Below, piece after piece: positions 44,530 to 56,974 of a stretch of 64,000 nucleotides of DNA. The position numbers and the translations under genes were made by a program. The DNA is from Theropithecus gelada (lineage: Eukaryota > Chordata > Mammalia > Primates > Cercopithecidae). Where the stretch lies: the NCBI RefSeq assembly GCF_003255815.1, contig NC_037668.1:11712040-11776039 (forward strand). Reading direction: 5' to 3'. The stretch's first letter is position 1. Each line of letters opens with the position of its first letter. Below the pieces are notes generated by a model. It searched no databases. It was not told where the DNA came from and saw only the letters and a list, made by a program, of their open reading frames with translations.

Positions 44530-47500
44530 ATGACAGAATCAAATTCAAATATAACAATAATAACCTTAAATGTAAATGGGCTAAATGTCCCAATTAAAAG
44601 ACACATACTGGCAAATTGGATGAAGAATCAAGACCCATCAGTGTGCTGTATTCAGGAGACCCATCTCATGTGCAAAGACACACATAGGCTCAAAATAAAG
44701 GGATGGAGGAAGATCTACCAAGCAAATGGAAAGCAAAAAAAAAAAAAAAAAAAAAAAACAGGGACTACAATCCTAGTCTCTGATAAAACAGACTTTAAAC
44801 CAACAAAAATCAAAAAAGACAAAGAAGACCACTACATAATGGTAAAGGGATCACTTCACCAAGAAGAGCTAACTGTCCTAAATAAATATGCACCCCATAC
44901 AGGAGCACCCAGATTCATAAAGCAAGTCCTTAGAGACCTGCAAAAGAGACTTAGACTCCCACACAATCGTAATGGGAGATTTTAACACCCCACTGTCAAT
45001 ATTAGACAGATCAACTAGAGAGAAGGTAAACAAGGATATCCAGGACTTGAACTCAGCTCAGCACCAGCGGACCTAATAAAAACAGCTACAGAACTCTACA
45101 CCCCAAATCAACAGAAAATACATTCTTCTCAGCACCACATGACTTATTCTAAAATTGACCACATAATTGGAAGTAAAACACTCCTCAGCAAGTGTAAAAG
45201 AACAGAAATCACAACTGTCTCTCAGACCACAGTGCAATCAAACTAGAATTCAGGGTTAAGAAACTCACTCAGAACCACACAACTACATGGAAACTGAACA
45301 GCCTGCTCCTGAATGACTACTGGGTAAATAACAAAATGAAGGCAGAAACAAAAATGTTCTTTGAAACCAATGAAAACAAAGACACAACGTACCAGAATCT
45401 CTGGGACACATTTAAAGCCATGTGTAGAGGGAAATTTATAGCAATAAATGCCCACAAGAGAAAGCAGGCAATATCTTAAATTGACACCTTAACATCACAA
45501 TTAAAAGAACTAGAGAAGCAAGAGCAAACAACTTCAAAAGCTAGCAGAAGGCAAGAAATAACTAAGATCGGAGCAGAACTGAAGGAGACAGAGACACAAA
45601 AAACCTTCAAAAAAATCAATGAATCCAGGAGCTGGTTTTTTTTTTTTTTTTTAAGATCAATAAAAAAGATAGACTGCTAGCAAAACCAATAAAAAAGAAA
45701 AGAGAGAAAGAAAATCAAATAGATGCATTAAAAATGGTAAAGGGGATATCACCATTGATCCCACAGAAATACAAACTACCATCAGAGAATACTATAAACA
45801 CCTCTATGTGAATAAATTAGAAAATCTAGAAGAAATAGATAAATTCCTGGACACTTACACCCTCCCAAGACTAAATCAGGAAGAAGCTGAATCTCTGAAT
45901 AGACCAGTAACAGGTTCTGAAATTGTGGCAATCATTAATAGTCTACCAACGAAAAAAGGTCCAGGACCAGACGGATTCACAGCTGAATTCTACCAGAGGT
46001 ACAAAGAGGGGCTAGGACCACTCTTTCTGAAACTATTTCAATCAATAGAAAAAGAGAGAATCCTCCCTAACTCATTTTATGGGACTAGCATCATCCTCAT
46101 ACCAAAGCATAGTAGAGACACAACAAAAAAGAGAATTTTAGGCTAATATCCCTGATGAACATTGATGCGAAAATCCTCAGTAAAATACTGGCAAACTGAA
46201 TCCAGCAGCACATCAAAAAGCTTATCCACCACGACCAAGTCAGCTTCATCTCTGGGATGCAAGGCTGGTTCAACATATGCCAATCAATAATCATAATCCA
46301 TCACATAAACAGAACCAACAATGAAAACCACAGGATTATCTCAATAGATGCAGAAAAGGCCTTTGACACAATTCAACAGCCCTTCTTGCTACAAACTCTC
46401 AATAAACTAGGTATTAATGGAAGCTACCTCGAAATAATAGAGCTATTTATGACAAACCCGCAGCCAATATTGTACTGAATGGGCAAAAACTGGAAGCATC
46501 CCTTTGAAAACTGGCACAAGACAAGGATGTCCTCTCTCACCACTCCTATTCAACATAGTGTTGGAAGTTCTGGCTAGGGCAATCAGGCAAAAGAAAGAAA
46601 TAAAGGGTTTTCAATTAGGAAAAGAGGAAGTCAAATTGTTTCTGCTTGTGGATGACATAATTGTATATTTAGAAAACCCCATCCTCTCAGCCCAAAATCT
46701 CCTTAAGGTGATAAGCAACTTCAGCAAATTCTCAGGATACAAAATCAATGTGCAAAAATCACAAGCATTCCTATACACTAATAATAGACAAAGAGAGAGC
46801 CAAATCATGAGTGAATTCCCATTCACAATTACTACAAAGAGAATAAAATACCTAGGAATCCAACTTATAAGGGATGTGAAGGACCTCTTCAAGGACAACT
46901 ACAAACCACTGCTCAACAAAATAAAAGAGGACACAAACAAATGGAAGAATGTTTCATGCTCATGGGTAGGAAGAATCAATATCATGAAAATGGCCATACT
47001 GCCCAAGGTAATTTATAGATTCAACACTATCCCCATCAAACTACCACTGACTTTCTTCACAGAATTGGGAAAAAACTACTTTGAAGTTCATATGGAACCA
47101 AAAAAGAGCCTGCATAGCCAAGACAGTCCTAAGCAACAAGAGTAAAGCTGGAGGCATCACGCTACCTGACTTCAAACTATACTACAAGGCTACAGTAACC
47201 AAAACAGCATGGTACTGGTACCAAAACAGACATGCAGACCAATGGAACAGAAGAGAGGCCTCAGAAATAACACCACACATCTACAACCATCTAATCTTTG
47301 ACAAAACCCGACAAAAACAAGCAATGGGGAAATGATTTCCTATTTAATAAATGGTGCTGGGAAAACTGGCTACCCATATGCAGAAATATGAAACTGGATC
47401 CCTTCCTTACACCATACACAAAAATTAACTCAAGATGGATTAAAGACTTAAATGCAAGACCTAACACCATAAAAACCCTAGAAGAAAACCTAGGTAATAC

Positions 47501-48436
47501 CAGTCAGGACATAGGCATGGGCAAAGACTTCATGACTAAAACACCAAAAGCAATGGCAACAAAAGCGAAAATTGACAAATGAGAGCTAATTAAACTAAAG
47601 AGCTTCTGCACAGCAAAGGAAACTATCATCACAGTGAACAGGCAAACTACAGAATGGGAGAAAATCTTTGCAATCTACTCATCTGACAAAGAGCTAATAT
47701 CCAGAGAGTTTACAAAGAACTTGAACAAATTTACAAGAAAACAACAAACAACCCCATCAAAAAGTAGACAAAGGATATGAACAGACACTTCTCAAAAGAA
47801 GACATTTATGCAGCCAACAGACATATGAAAAAATGCTCATCATCACTGGTCATCAGAGAAATGCAAATCAAAACCACAATGAGACACCATTCATGCCAGT
47901 TAGAATGATGATCACTAAAAAGTCAGGAAACAACAGATGCTGGAGAAGATGTGGAGAAACAGGAACACTTTTACACTGTTGATGGGAGTGTAAATTAGTT
48001 CAACCATTGTGGAAGACAGTGTGGCGATTCCTCAAGGATCTACAACTAGAAATATCATTTGACCCAGCGATCTCATTACTGGGTATATACCCAAAGTATT
48101 ATAAATCATGCTACTATAAAGACATATGCACACGTATGTTTATTAAGGCACTATTCACAATAGCAAAGAGTTGGAACCAACCCAAATGTCAGTCAATGAT
48201 AGATTGGATTAAGAAAATGCAACACAACCATAAAAAAGGATGAGTTTATGTCTTTTTGCAGGGACATGGATGAAGCTGGAAACCATCATTTTAAGCAAAC
48301 TATCACAAGGACAGAAAACCAAACACTGCATGTCCTTACTCACAGGTGGGAATTGAACAATGAGAACACATGGACACAGGGCAGGGAACATCACACACTG
48401 GAGCCTGTCAGGGGTGAGGGGCTGGGGGATATATAG
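44530..48436 (+). pseudogene. L1 ORF2, broken
   Basis: ORF2 codes for the L1 endonuclease and reverse transcriptase. The endonuclease start MTESNSNITIITLNVNGLN with the catalytic-side Asn and Glu (QETHL) is present, but the frame ends at 44985. An A-run of about 22 (44737-44758) lies inside the endonuclease part. The RT fingers are at 45808-46146. In the palm the usual FADD motif is LVDD (about 46645-46656), inside the longest remaining frame (46504-47145). Cys-rich C-terminal pieces run to about 48436. Confidence 0.92.
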
Positions 48437-48592
48437 CATTAGGAGAAATACCTAATGTAAATGACAAGTTGATGGGTGCAGCAAACCAACATGGCACATG
48501 TATACCTATGTATCAAACCTGCACGTTGTGCACATGTACCCTAGAACTTAAAGTATAAAAAAAAATTAATTAAAAAAAGAAAAATGCAACAC

Positions 48593-49982
48593 GCCTCCTT
48601 CCCCTGCACAAAATGCAAGAGCCAACATTTCTCCAGCTCTTGTAAGGCAAGCACAACATCCATATGTTAATGCAAAATACCATAGGAACCAAAGGAAGGT
48701 GCTGGAATCAGGGACAAGAGCCCTTCCCCTAGTTTTTCAGCCTAGTGAAACGCTAGGCTTATGAAACCACCAGGGCAATTTTCACAGGGAAAGGAAAGAA
48801 GAGGACATATCTCCAGCGGGCAGTGAGGGGTGATCAGCGAAAGAGGCGAAGAGGCCAGATCAGTCAGCAGTCTCAACTAAACAGGTACAAAGGCTTCAGA
48901 GTGTTGTGGCCAACAAAATGTGCCATCCCTTCTTACACCGGAGGGTGCCAGGCAGACCTCCTGCACCAAGCCCCGCTGCACCTCACATGATGCACCACAC
49001 GGGGGCGGAAAGGCTCTGAGGGAAAAACAAGGAAGCCTGACCTGGCAGGTACTTTTGGGTCCTTTTTCTCCACCTGGGTGGCTCTGCAGGTTACCTGACA
49101 AAGGAATGAATCAAAGCACAGGCAAGTGCTCAGCCAACAGCTTAAGGGCTACATGTGTATGAGTACTGAGAATGGAGCTGAGCTGAAGTCACTGGGAAAA
49201 GCCGCAGGACCCAGTGGGGCTTGAATGAGGCCTTGAATTCCTCAGTGCAGGCAATGGGCACAGCCCGAGCAGTGGTGCAGAGGAGGACGGGGGGCATAAG
49301 GAGGCCCCCCGCCTTCTGGAAAGTGTGTACAGAGGGCAGATGAGAGAGCTGGGGTGCCAGACTAAGCCACAGACTAGATAGGCAGGTTCCAAGGGCCAAA
49401 TATACGTTATTATATCATATTCTCCACTTTCCTGTACGTTTAACATAGGTTATAATTTTTTAATAAGTTAAATTTGATGGGGAACAAATATGCAAACTAA
49501 GAAATCACATTCACAGTCTGGCCCCAGGATTAAGGCCTCTGATTTTCCACTTCTGCTTCCAGTCTAGCGGTCCAGTGTGGGAGACAAAATAGAAGACATG
49601 TTAGGTGTTATGCACAGTAAATGTGAAGAGTGCCATAAGAAAGGAAAATGCTTCCAGGAGATCCATTCATAGGGGATTCATGGGGTCCTTGCATTTGGGC
49701 TAAATATCAGAAGATGGGTAGGATCTCAACAGACAGGAATGCGAGGAAAAGTATTCCAGGTGGAGACAATGGAGTCTGCAAAGACCCAGGATGGGAAAGG
49801 GGTCACTTTTATGGACCAATGAGACCAGACCAGAGAGCACTACGCCAAGGTAGAAATGGAAGAGACACCTGGAAAGACATGCTGGGCACACACAGGATCA
49901 CCCAGGGCCACACCTGGAGACACGTGCCTGCTTCCCTCACTGACCTCAGAGTAGGAGTTCTGTATCCCCATTAAAGATGACT
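48593..49982. other. Gene-free duplicated DNA (copy B) with a 250-base loss
   Basis: It matches 6786-8455 of copy A. At about 49397 the sequence GGGCCAAATATAC joins points that are about 250 bases apart in copy A (7609 and 7858). No gene is seen. Confidence 0.65.
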
Positions 49983-50338
49983 GGCCGGGCACGGTGGCTC
50001 ACGCCTGTAATCCTAGCAGTTTGGGAGGCTGAAGCAGATGGATTACCTGAGGTCAGGAATTCGAGACCAGCCTGGCCAACATGGCTAAAGCCCATCTCTA
50101 CTAAAAATACAAAAAAATTAGGAGGCATGGTGTTGGTGCCTGTAATCCCAGCTACTTGGGAGGCTGAGGCAGGAGAATTGCTTGAATTCGGGAGGCAGAG
50201 GTTGCAGGGAGTTGAGATCACACCATTGTACTCCAGCCTGGGCGACAGAGCAGGACTCTGTCTCAAAAAAATAAAATAAAGTAAAATAAAATAAAATAAA
50301 TAAATAAAACCAAGAAACAAACAAACAAACAAACAAAA
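49983..50338 (+). mobile_element. Alu element, copy B only
   Basis: It begins GGCCGGGCACGGTGGCTCAC, has both arms (GGTCAGGAATTCGAGACCAG, GGCGACAGAGCAGGACTCTG), and ends in a long mixed tail of AAAAT, AAAT and AAAC repeats. Copy A has no Alu at the matching point (about 8453). Target repeats are imperfect (AAAGATGACT on the left, AAAAAGACTTG on the right). Confidence 0.95.
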
Positions 50339-52656
50339 AGACTTGATTAAATTACTTCACACATACAACATGTCTCACGTTCTCTCAAAAACTGGACTCT
50401 ACGGGAAAAGAATGTCTCCTCCAGCAATGAATATTGATGGTGATGCTAAAAGCTGGGACATCATTCACTATGCAATGGGAACTGTTTAGCTGTCCCTGGA
50501 AGATTACCTTGGCAGCATGTTGTAGGATGGACTGAAAGAGATGAAGAGGATACTTCAAGAATCTAGGTAAGAAATGAAGGCCTGATTTATGTGTTGGTAA
50601 CAAAATGGAATACAGGGGCAACTGAGGTAGGCCCGAGGCAGAATGGCCGCTAGTTTAGACAAGACTGGGTGTGGGCACAGAACTCTCATGCACCCACTTT
50701 TTCAAGCCAGAAACCTGAATGGCAGCCCCCTACTCCTCCCACCTGTCATTCAGCACTACCAACTTTACCTCCACAACGCCTCTTGAATGTGTCCTCTTCC
50801 TCCCTGGCAACATCATTCCGACTTTTACTCCCCACAGGCCTCCCTGTCTTGGAGAGTCACTCATGAAACCTATCCTCAGCAGAGTTGCCAGAGTTGTGTC
50901 TCTAAACTAGTCTCACCATGTCACTCCCTTCCTTAAAACCAACCACTGGGTGGAGCCCCAGGACTATCAGGATGAGCCTGAGAGCCTTAGCATAACACAG
51001 AGGGCCTCTGAAGCCCTGGACCCTGCCTGACACACCAGACTAATTCTCACCAATCCCTGCCCTATCCCCAGATTCTCCTACTTTGTGCCTCAACAATTTT
51101 CCAAACTCAGCGCTTCCTGCATGCAGCATGCTTTTACATCCACCCAGGCCAGTGCACGGCATTCCTTCTGCTTAGAGGGTCCCCAGCTCTCCTGCCAGCA
51201 CATCCTTCCCAGCTCCTTATTCACCATCCAAAGCACCTCTTTTACAGCCCCTGTGCTTTCTGCATATCTAGTTGTACTGCCATTAATTTTTCATTTATAT
51301 GTCCTGTTCCCCACCCCTACACTGACATGTCCTGAGGACAGTAACTCACCATGTCATCTCTCTGTCCCCAGTGACTGACACAAAATAGACACATGGGCTG
51401 ATGGAGAGATAGATGGATGCGTGGATGGAAAGATGAAACACCAACAAACTCAAATGCTAGAATGGAGAGAGGAGGTGATGGGGAGTCGGGGAGCAGAATG
51501 CTTTCAATCACAAAGCAAGAAATAATTCAAAGATGAATTTTCAAGGTGTCGATGAAACTGAAGAAGCTGGATCATCATGATGAGAGCTGGGAAAGAGAAA
51601 AACCACACAGTGGGTATGGTGCTGAGAATGAACTCATTTTTGTGATATGAAAAGTGAGTGGGGTTGTGAGAGGCCCGTGAGCAGGGGAAAGGGAAAGGCT
51701 GATGAAGGTGAAGCCCAGCTGCCAAAGTTATAAAGGGACTGGGAATTAGATCCAAAACCTGAAATTGTGCAATGCCTAGAATATTTTTATACTACAAAAA
51801 AAGGAAAATCTGCTTTTGAAAATTGAATTCAGAAGAGAATCTCCCACTCTTAGTTGACTCAAGTGAGGACCACGCAACCCCTCTGTCTACATGTGCTTCT
51901 TAAGACATCGGGGGACTCTGGTGGAAATTGGAGGGGAGTTCTTTTCCTTTATCTTGGCCCAGGATCCCACCCAATGGGAATGAGCAGGGAATGGAGTCGG
52001 CAATCTGAGGCATGAAAGAGGTTCACTACAAGGAAGTGGAGGGGGAAGGCTGGATGAAAAGAAAGTGGCTTGGCCACTCTGTCCCCAAAAGCAGGGGGCA
52101 CTGGGGTCAGTTGCAGACTCCAAAACAGTCAGTAATCCATTCTGGAAACCTGAAGCTCCCTATTGAACAGCATAATCTTTCCTCAAGAAATGGAAGAACC
52201 AGCACTAATGAAGTCAGCCCTTCTTCCAAAACAGGTACTGGTGACAGAGGGGTGGGCGTGAGATGGGCTCTGGGCCTATTGTCATTTTAGCATGAACCCT
52301 GGCCACTGAAGTAGGAATACCCTTCTCATGAGCCCGGCCCTAACTCCCTCCCGCACCAGCTGGAGTCTGTCAAATCCCTGGTGTAGCTCTGAGCAGAGAA
52401 GCTCTCTGGACACAGGGCCAGTGAGGTCACCCAAGCCTGTGCTTAACTCAAGGGGCTGCCATGGGACCCCACATTTCATTTTGCACTGATCCCTGTAAAA
52501 TACACAATCAGTCCTGATTATGAGAAGTTCTTTCAGCAGCAGGCAAAATACCTATTGCTGACCTTTTGTGGTTAAATAGAAAAGGCTTCCTGGCTCCTAC
52601 AGGGCAGATCAACATCTTTGTGGAGTTCAGATTTTCGAGCAAAGAAAGCTTCATCA
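50339..52656. other. Gene-free duplicated DNA (copy B)
   Basis: It matches 8456-10751 of copy A at roughly 90-95% by eye. No gene is seen; open frames change length between the copies. Confidence 0.6.
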
Positions 52657-52770
52657 GGCATGGCGGGGCACACCTGTATTCCCAGCCACTGGGAGGCTGA
52701 GGGGGAAGATCACTTGAATCCAGGAATTCAAACAGACTAGACTTCATCTCTAAAATTTTTTTTAAACTGA
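52657..52770 (+). mobile_element. Alu-related monomer/fragment (copy B)
   Basis: Counterpart of 10752-10866, with GGCATGGCGGGGCACACCTG and GGGAGGCTGAGGGGGAAGAT segments. Confidence 0.8.
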
Positions 52771-55700
52771 AGTTAAAGAAGGATCCAGGGACCTTTATTC
52801 CAGTTTTTAACTGTGGACTCCTTTCCTTCTTTCATTTTACCGATGAGAAAACTGAGGCCTGGGAAGTGAGATGACTTTCCCAACGTTCACCTAGGCCACT
52901 GTCTGTAATGGTGACCCAGGATTTGCTATCTTTAAGGTAAAATATTTATTAAGGGAAAAAAAAACTGGGATGAGAGACATTTGGAAAGAGGACAGAGGGC
53001 ATGTTTAAGAAGAATTCCGCTGTCTAAACCATCTCTCTTGCCCATATAACCCAACCTCTCATCTGAACATCAGGTCATGGACATGGAAGCTGCATAAATG
53101 GAGACAGGCAGGTGCTTCATGATAAAGAAATAAAATTATCTGGGGGTGAGATGGACTAAGGAAAGGGGGCAAGGAGGGCAAAAAAACAAGCAAGTATTCT
53201 TTTCTTTTAGAAGAATATTTTTGTAAATGAGTGAAGAGTGAAAATCCTGGGTTCTCATTTCAATTTTGCCATTGAAGTTAAGCAAATCTCTTCACCTTCC
53301 TGGGTCTGTTTCCTTTCCTGCAAAATGAAGGTTTTATGGCTCATTTCTAAGGTCTGTTGCCAGTGACATTGGGCTGTAAAAGTGTAAGATGATTTGCATC
53401 CTCTGGCACCTGCCCACTTCCGCAGCTAAACTTCATAATAACACGAGCCTCCATGTGCTTATGTGTTTGTGTGATGCCAAAGCTATTTGAGAAAGAGGTT
53501 TCCCAGCCATTCCCTGGCTCTAGTGGCACCTGGCACCTCACTGGGAAAGGGGCATCATACCTCTCATAGAGTTGTAAAGGATCAAGAGGTGGGGCCAAGG
53601 AGGAACCAATTCCCTCCCTCCCTGATATCTGATGAACGCTGAACTGCAGAATTTAATGCTGACTTAAATATGGCCTTTTGTTTTGGCATTAAGCTATAGA
53701 TGTTTCCCAAGTAGGTTTTAAAACTCTAAGACAATCACTAGAAATTTAAATTGGCAGGGCCAAAAGAGATAGTGCCTAGTGAAGAGGAAAGGGAAACCCA
53801 GAAAGTCACACTTTGCTCAACACCACTGCCAGTTTATGCCAAAGCTCTGCCCTGCACACTCCACTCACAGCACACCCTCAAAGGAGATGCAGAACTAGTT
53901 ACTTCTTTCTTCGTGTTCTCAGGAAAGGGAGGCCACGCCTTGTCACTCCCTCATCACCCTGCCCCAGGAGCTGGAATTCCCAGAAGATACAGTCCATATG
54001 CACTGCAACTGCCTCTCTCCTCTTTCTGGGATCCCAGGAGCTATGATACGAGACTTGAGGACGCCCCTCAGCAGCCCCTTCTCTGCAGCACTGAGCATGA
54101 ACATCTTGTAACCACCTTGCTTCCTAACATTCACACAAGCCCCTAAATCTTACGAGAGACTTCATGTTTGTCATTTTGTTTGATTTTTCCCACACCTCAT
54201 ACCTGCATCTTTCCACTGCACAGATGAGAGCAAGATCAAGAATACCTATAGGGCTTGGTCTAGGCTGCAGCAGCACTGACAGTGGCTGTGTGAGTCCAGG
54301 GAATCTCTGGCTGTGAAGTCATGTCTGTGATTTCCACCAAATCTACTAACTTCAACCCAGAAATCAGCAGAGCTACTTCAGCTGAAACCTTGAAGTGACC
54401 CTTGTTTCAGACATTTGCTAATGCTATTCTTGACAAGAGAAATGTCTAGCCAGATCCTTGACAAAGTGAATTAGCTTTTCCAAGGTCACACACTGTCCCT
54501 TCCCTCACCCAACAAAGCCAGGTACAGTGGACATTGCCTGATTTGCAGCAGTGGTGGGAACCCTGACTTATAGTTGCAAAGTCCTTGGCAGAGAATCTGC
54601 TTAACACTGAGCCTTTGTTGAATGCACCTTCGTGCCCTAGCATAACATGTGAAGCCTTGACATGAAGTTGCCCCCGTCCACCTCCCACCCCTGCAGCCCC
54701 AGGGGCCAAATCCTTAAAGTCATACTTATAGTTGGCAAAATAATTCACCCCAAGGAGGTTGGGCAGGCAGGAAACAAAATCAGCCTTCACCTTCGCCCTT
54801 AAATGATGTTGGAATGTGTAAGCATCTCTAGCTCTCTCACATCTGTCTCTCTAGCACTGAGCACTGTGCCTGGAACATGCCCACTCAGCTGAGGGGTGAA
54901 CTTCCCAGGGTCTCTGCTCTTAATGAGTCACAGCCTTGGGGCCGGGGAAGGCCAGCCCTTCACAGATGACATCAGAACACCCAGGCAGAACCACTCCCTA
55001 CTTCAGCCCTTGATGCTTTCAGAAAAGCATCTCAGTGGAGTGTCTTCAGTGAATACAAAGAATGCATGGAACTGCTTCCATTGCATCCGTGGTCTCCAGG
55101 AGTCTGTCAATTCTTTTACTTGTGATGAACATCCTTCAAATATATGTGTGGGAATGCCAGCCTGAACACCACACAAACACCTATACCTTTTTCAAACTTC
55201 TTAAACAGAGGGAAACGTGGTATATGGAACGACTTGCCACCCACCTCACTGGCTTCCAAAGCTGAGCAATCCGGGCTGCTGGATTGAGGCAGGGCACCCA
55301 CTGGAAGCAGACAGCACTGAGAAAAGTGGCCTGGATCTCACAGGAGCAGCTGGAAATTGAAACCCATTGGAATGTGCTTTGGGTTAGTGAACGTGACCTT
55401 AAAACCACAGTCTGGCAGCAGAAAACTGCAGGTCACTTGTGGCTGTGACAGTTAGACAGGAGCAAGGACTAGACAGTCCATTCTGGAGACTGGCCAGGTG
55501 TGCTCCTCCCCTCCCACCAGGGGCAGAGAGGATGGAAATTATGTGATTGCCAAGGGCAGCTGAGAAAACAAGTCATGCCTGGGGTTTTATTTGTTAAGTG
55601 AACTGAGTTGGGGGAATGAAGATCTGAGAGAAAGGAAAGAAGGCAGACTGTGAGTGGTGAAGATGGTGAAGGCCAGCAGCAGCCTTCCACAACTATTGCA

Positions 55701-56163
55701 TTGTCATCTGATGGACAGCCAAGACAGGCACTTTTCCTGGCTCTTACTTATGGTATTGTCTTCACTATTTGCCACAGTCATGTGAAAGGTGGCCTACCAG
55801 AAGCAGACAAAGCCTGTTGTACCTTGCACTGCCCTTTGCCTCCATAATTCTAGTGGAGAGGATTTGAGCCTTATGTATTATATTTACTGTAATCCCCAAG
55901 AAAGAAAGGGGATCCCTAATTGGTCCTACAGAATTCTCTCCCTCTTTGCCCATTAAAATCACCCAAGGAGTTTCTACAAAATTACAGGTACTTAGGCCTC
56001 ACTTCAACTAATTTCTCTCTACATTTAAAAGACAAACAGAAAAGCTCTCCAAGGTTAAGAAAATCTGTAGCTTACACTAATCAAACCTCAAGAATTCCAC
56101 GCAATCGGTATAGTTTCTTTAATTGGAATGTGGGCAGAGGCTCACTCACATGAAAGATAGAGA
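52771..56163. other. Gene-free duplicated DNA (copy B) including the near-identical tract
   Basis: It matches 10867-14334. The tract 54455-55430 is nearly identical to copy A, and 55490-55840 is also very close. No gene is seen. Confidence 0.6.
54455..55430. repeat. Exceptionally similar segment of the duplication (copy B side)
   Basis: Partner of 12610-13570. It starts right after a 12-base difference (TTCCAGCCCCTT present only in copy A) and ends where the copies diverge strongly (TGCAATCTACAAGG in A against TGCAGGTCACTTG in B). Confidence 0.8.
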
Positions 56164-56452
56164 TAGTTGAGCACAAAGGCTCATGACTACAATCTCAGCA
56201 TTCTCGGTGGCCGAGCAGGAGGATCACTTGAGCCTAGGATTTCAAGACCACCCTGGGCAACATAGGGAGACCCCATCTCTACAGAATTAAAAATTTGTTA
56301 AAAGTCTAGCCAGGCATGGTGGTGCATACTTGCGGTCCTAGTCACTCCTGAGACTGAGGTAGGAGAATCTCTTGGCCTGGGAAGTGGAAGATCGCGCCAC
56401 TGCACACCAGTACTCTGGGTGACAGAGCAAGATCCTGCCTCATAAAAAGAAG
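56164..56452 (+). mobile_element. Old Alu element (AluJ-like), copy B
   Basis: Counterpart of 14335-14640, with the same left and right arms. A short TA run follows at about 56466-56477. Confidence 0.88.
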
Positions 56453-56974
56453 GTTAGAGAAAAAAATATATATATATCTAAATGAATAGCCTCAGCACTG
56501 GCTTTTCCAATGACTCTCTTGCTGCTTGCCAAACTAAGTTCTCCATACAACAGCCTGAGAGATTTTTTAAAGTAAACTCAAATCCTATGTCTCACCTATA
56601 TAAAACCTTTCTGGGGCTTCCCATTCCATTTACAACAGACTCTAAACTGATCTCCAGCTCTCCTGGGCACTGCATGATCTGCTCATCCTTCCAGCTCGTG
56701 TCCTCATCACACTTCCTTTTACTCACAGTGTCCCAGCCAGATTCGTCTCCCTTCAATTCTGTAAACACGCAAGACTTTCTTAGCTCTGGATCTTCACATT
56801 TATCATTCCCTTTACATAAAATGGTGTGCCTCATCTTCTCACGGTTGGCTGTCTATTGACATGTAGATCTCAGCTGAATTGTCACTGCCCTAATGAGATG
56901 AAAGATCCCTGACCATCCTCTCCCGAATAGGCTCTGCTTCATTCATCACATCATACTGTTTCTCCCCTCCTAGC

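Larger units (their letters stand above)
42390..48578 (+). mobile_element. Full-length L1PA element, inactive, copy B only
   Basis: About 6.19 kb with a complete 5' UTR (starting AGTGGTCACTTCCAAGATGG near 42392), ORF1, ORF2 and an L1PA-type 3' UTR (GCACATGTATACCTATGTAT, CACATGTACCCTAGAACTTA, AAAGTATAA). Target duplications GAAAAATGCAACAC are at 42376-42389 and 48579-48592. The empty site is present once in copy A (6772-6785), so the element inserted into copy B after the duplication. Both ORFs are broken. Confidence 0.97.

Noticed and set aside
49946..50336. Long overlapping frames of 100-128 codons on both strands
   Set aside because: These are translations of an Alu element.
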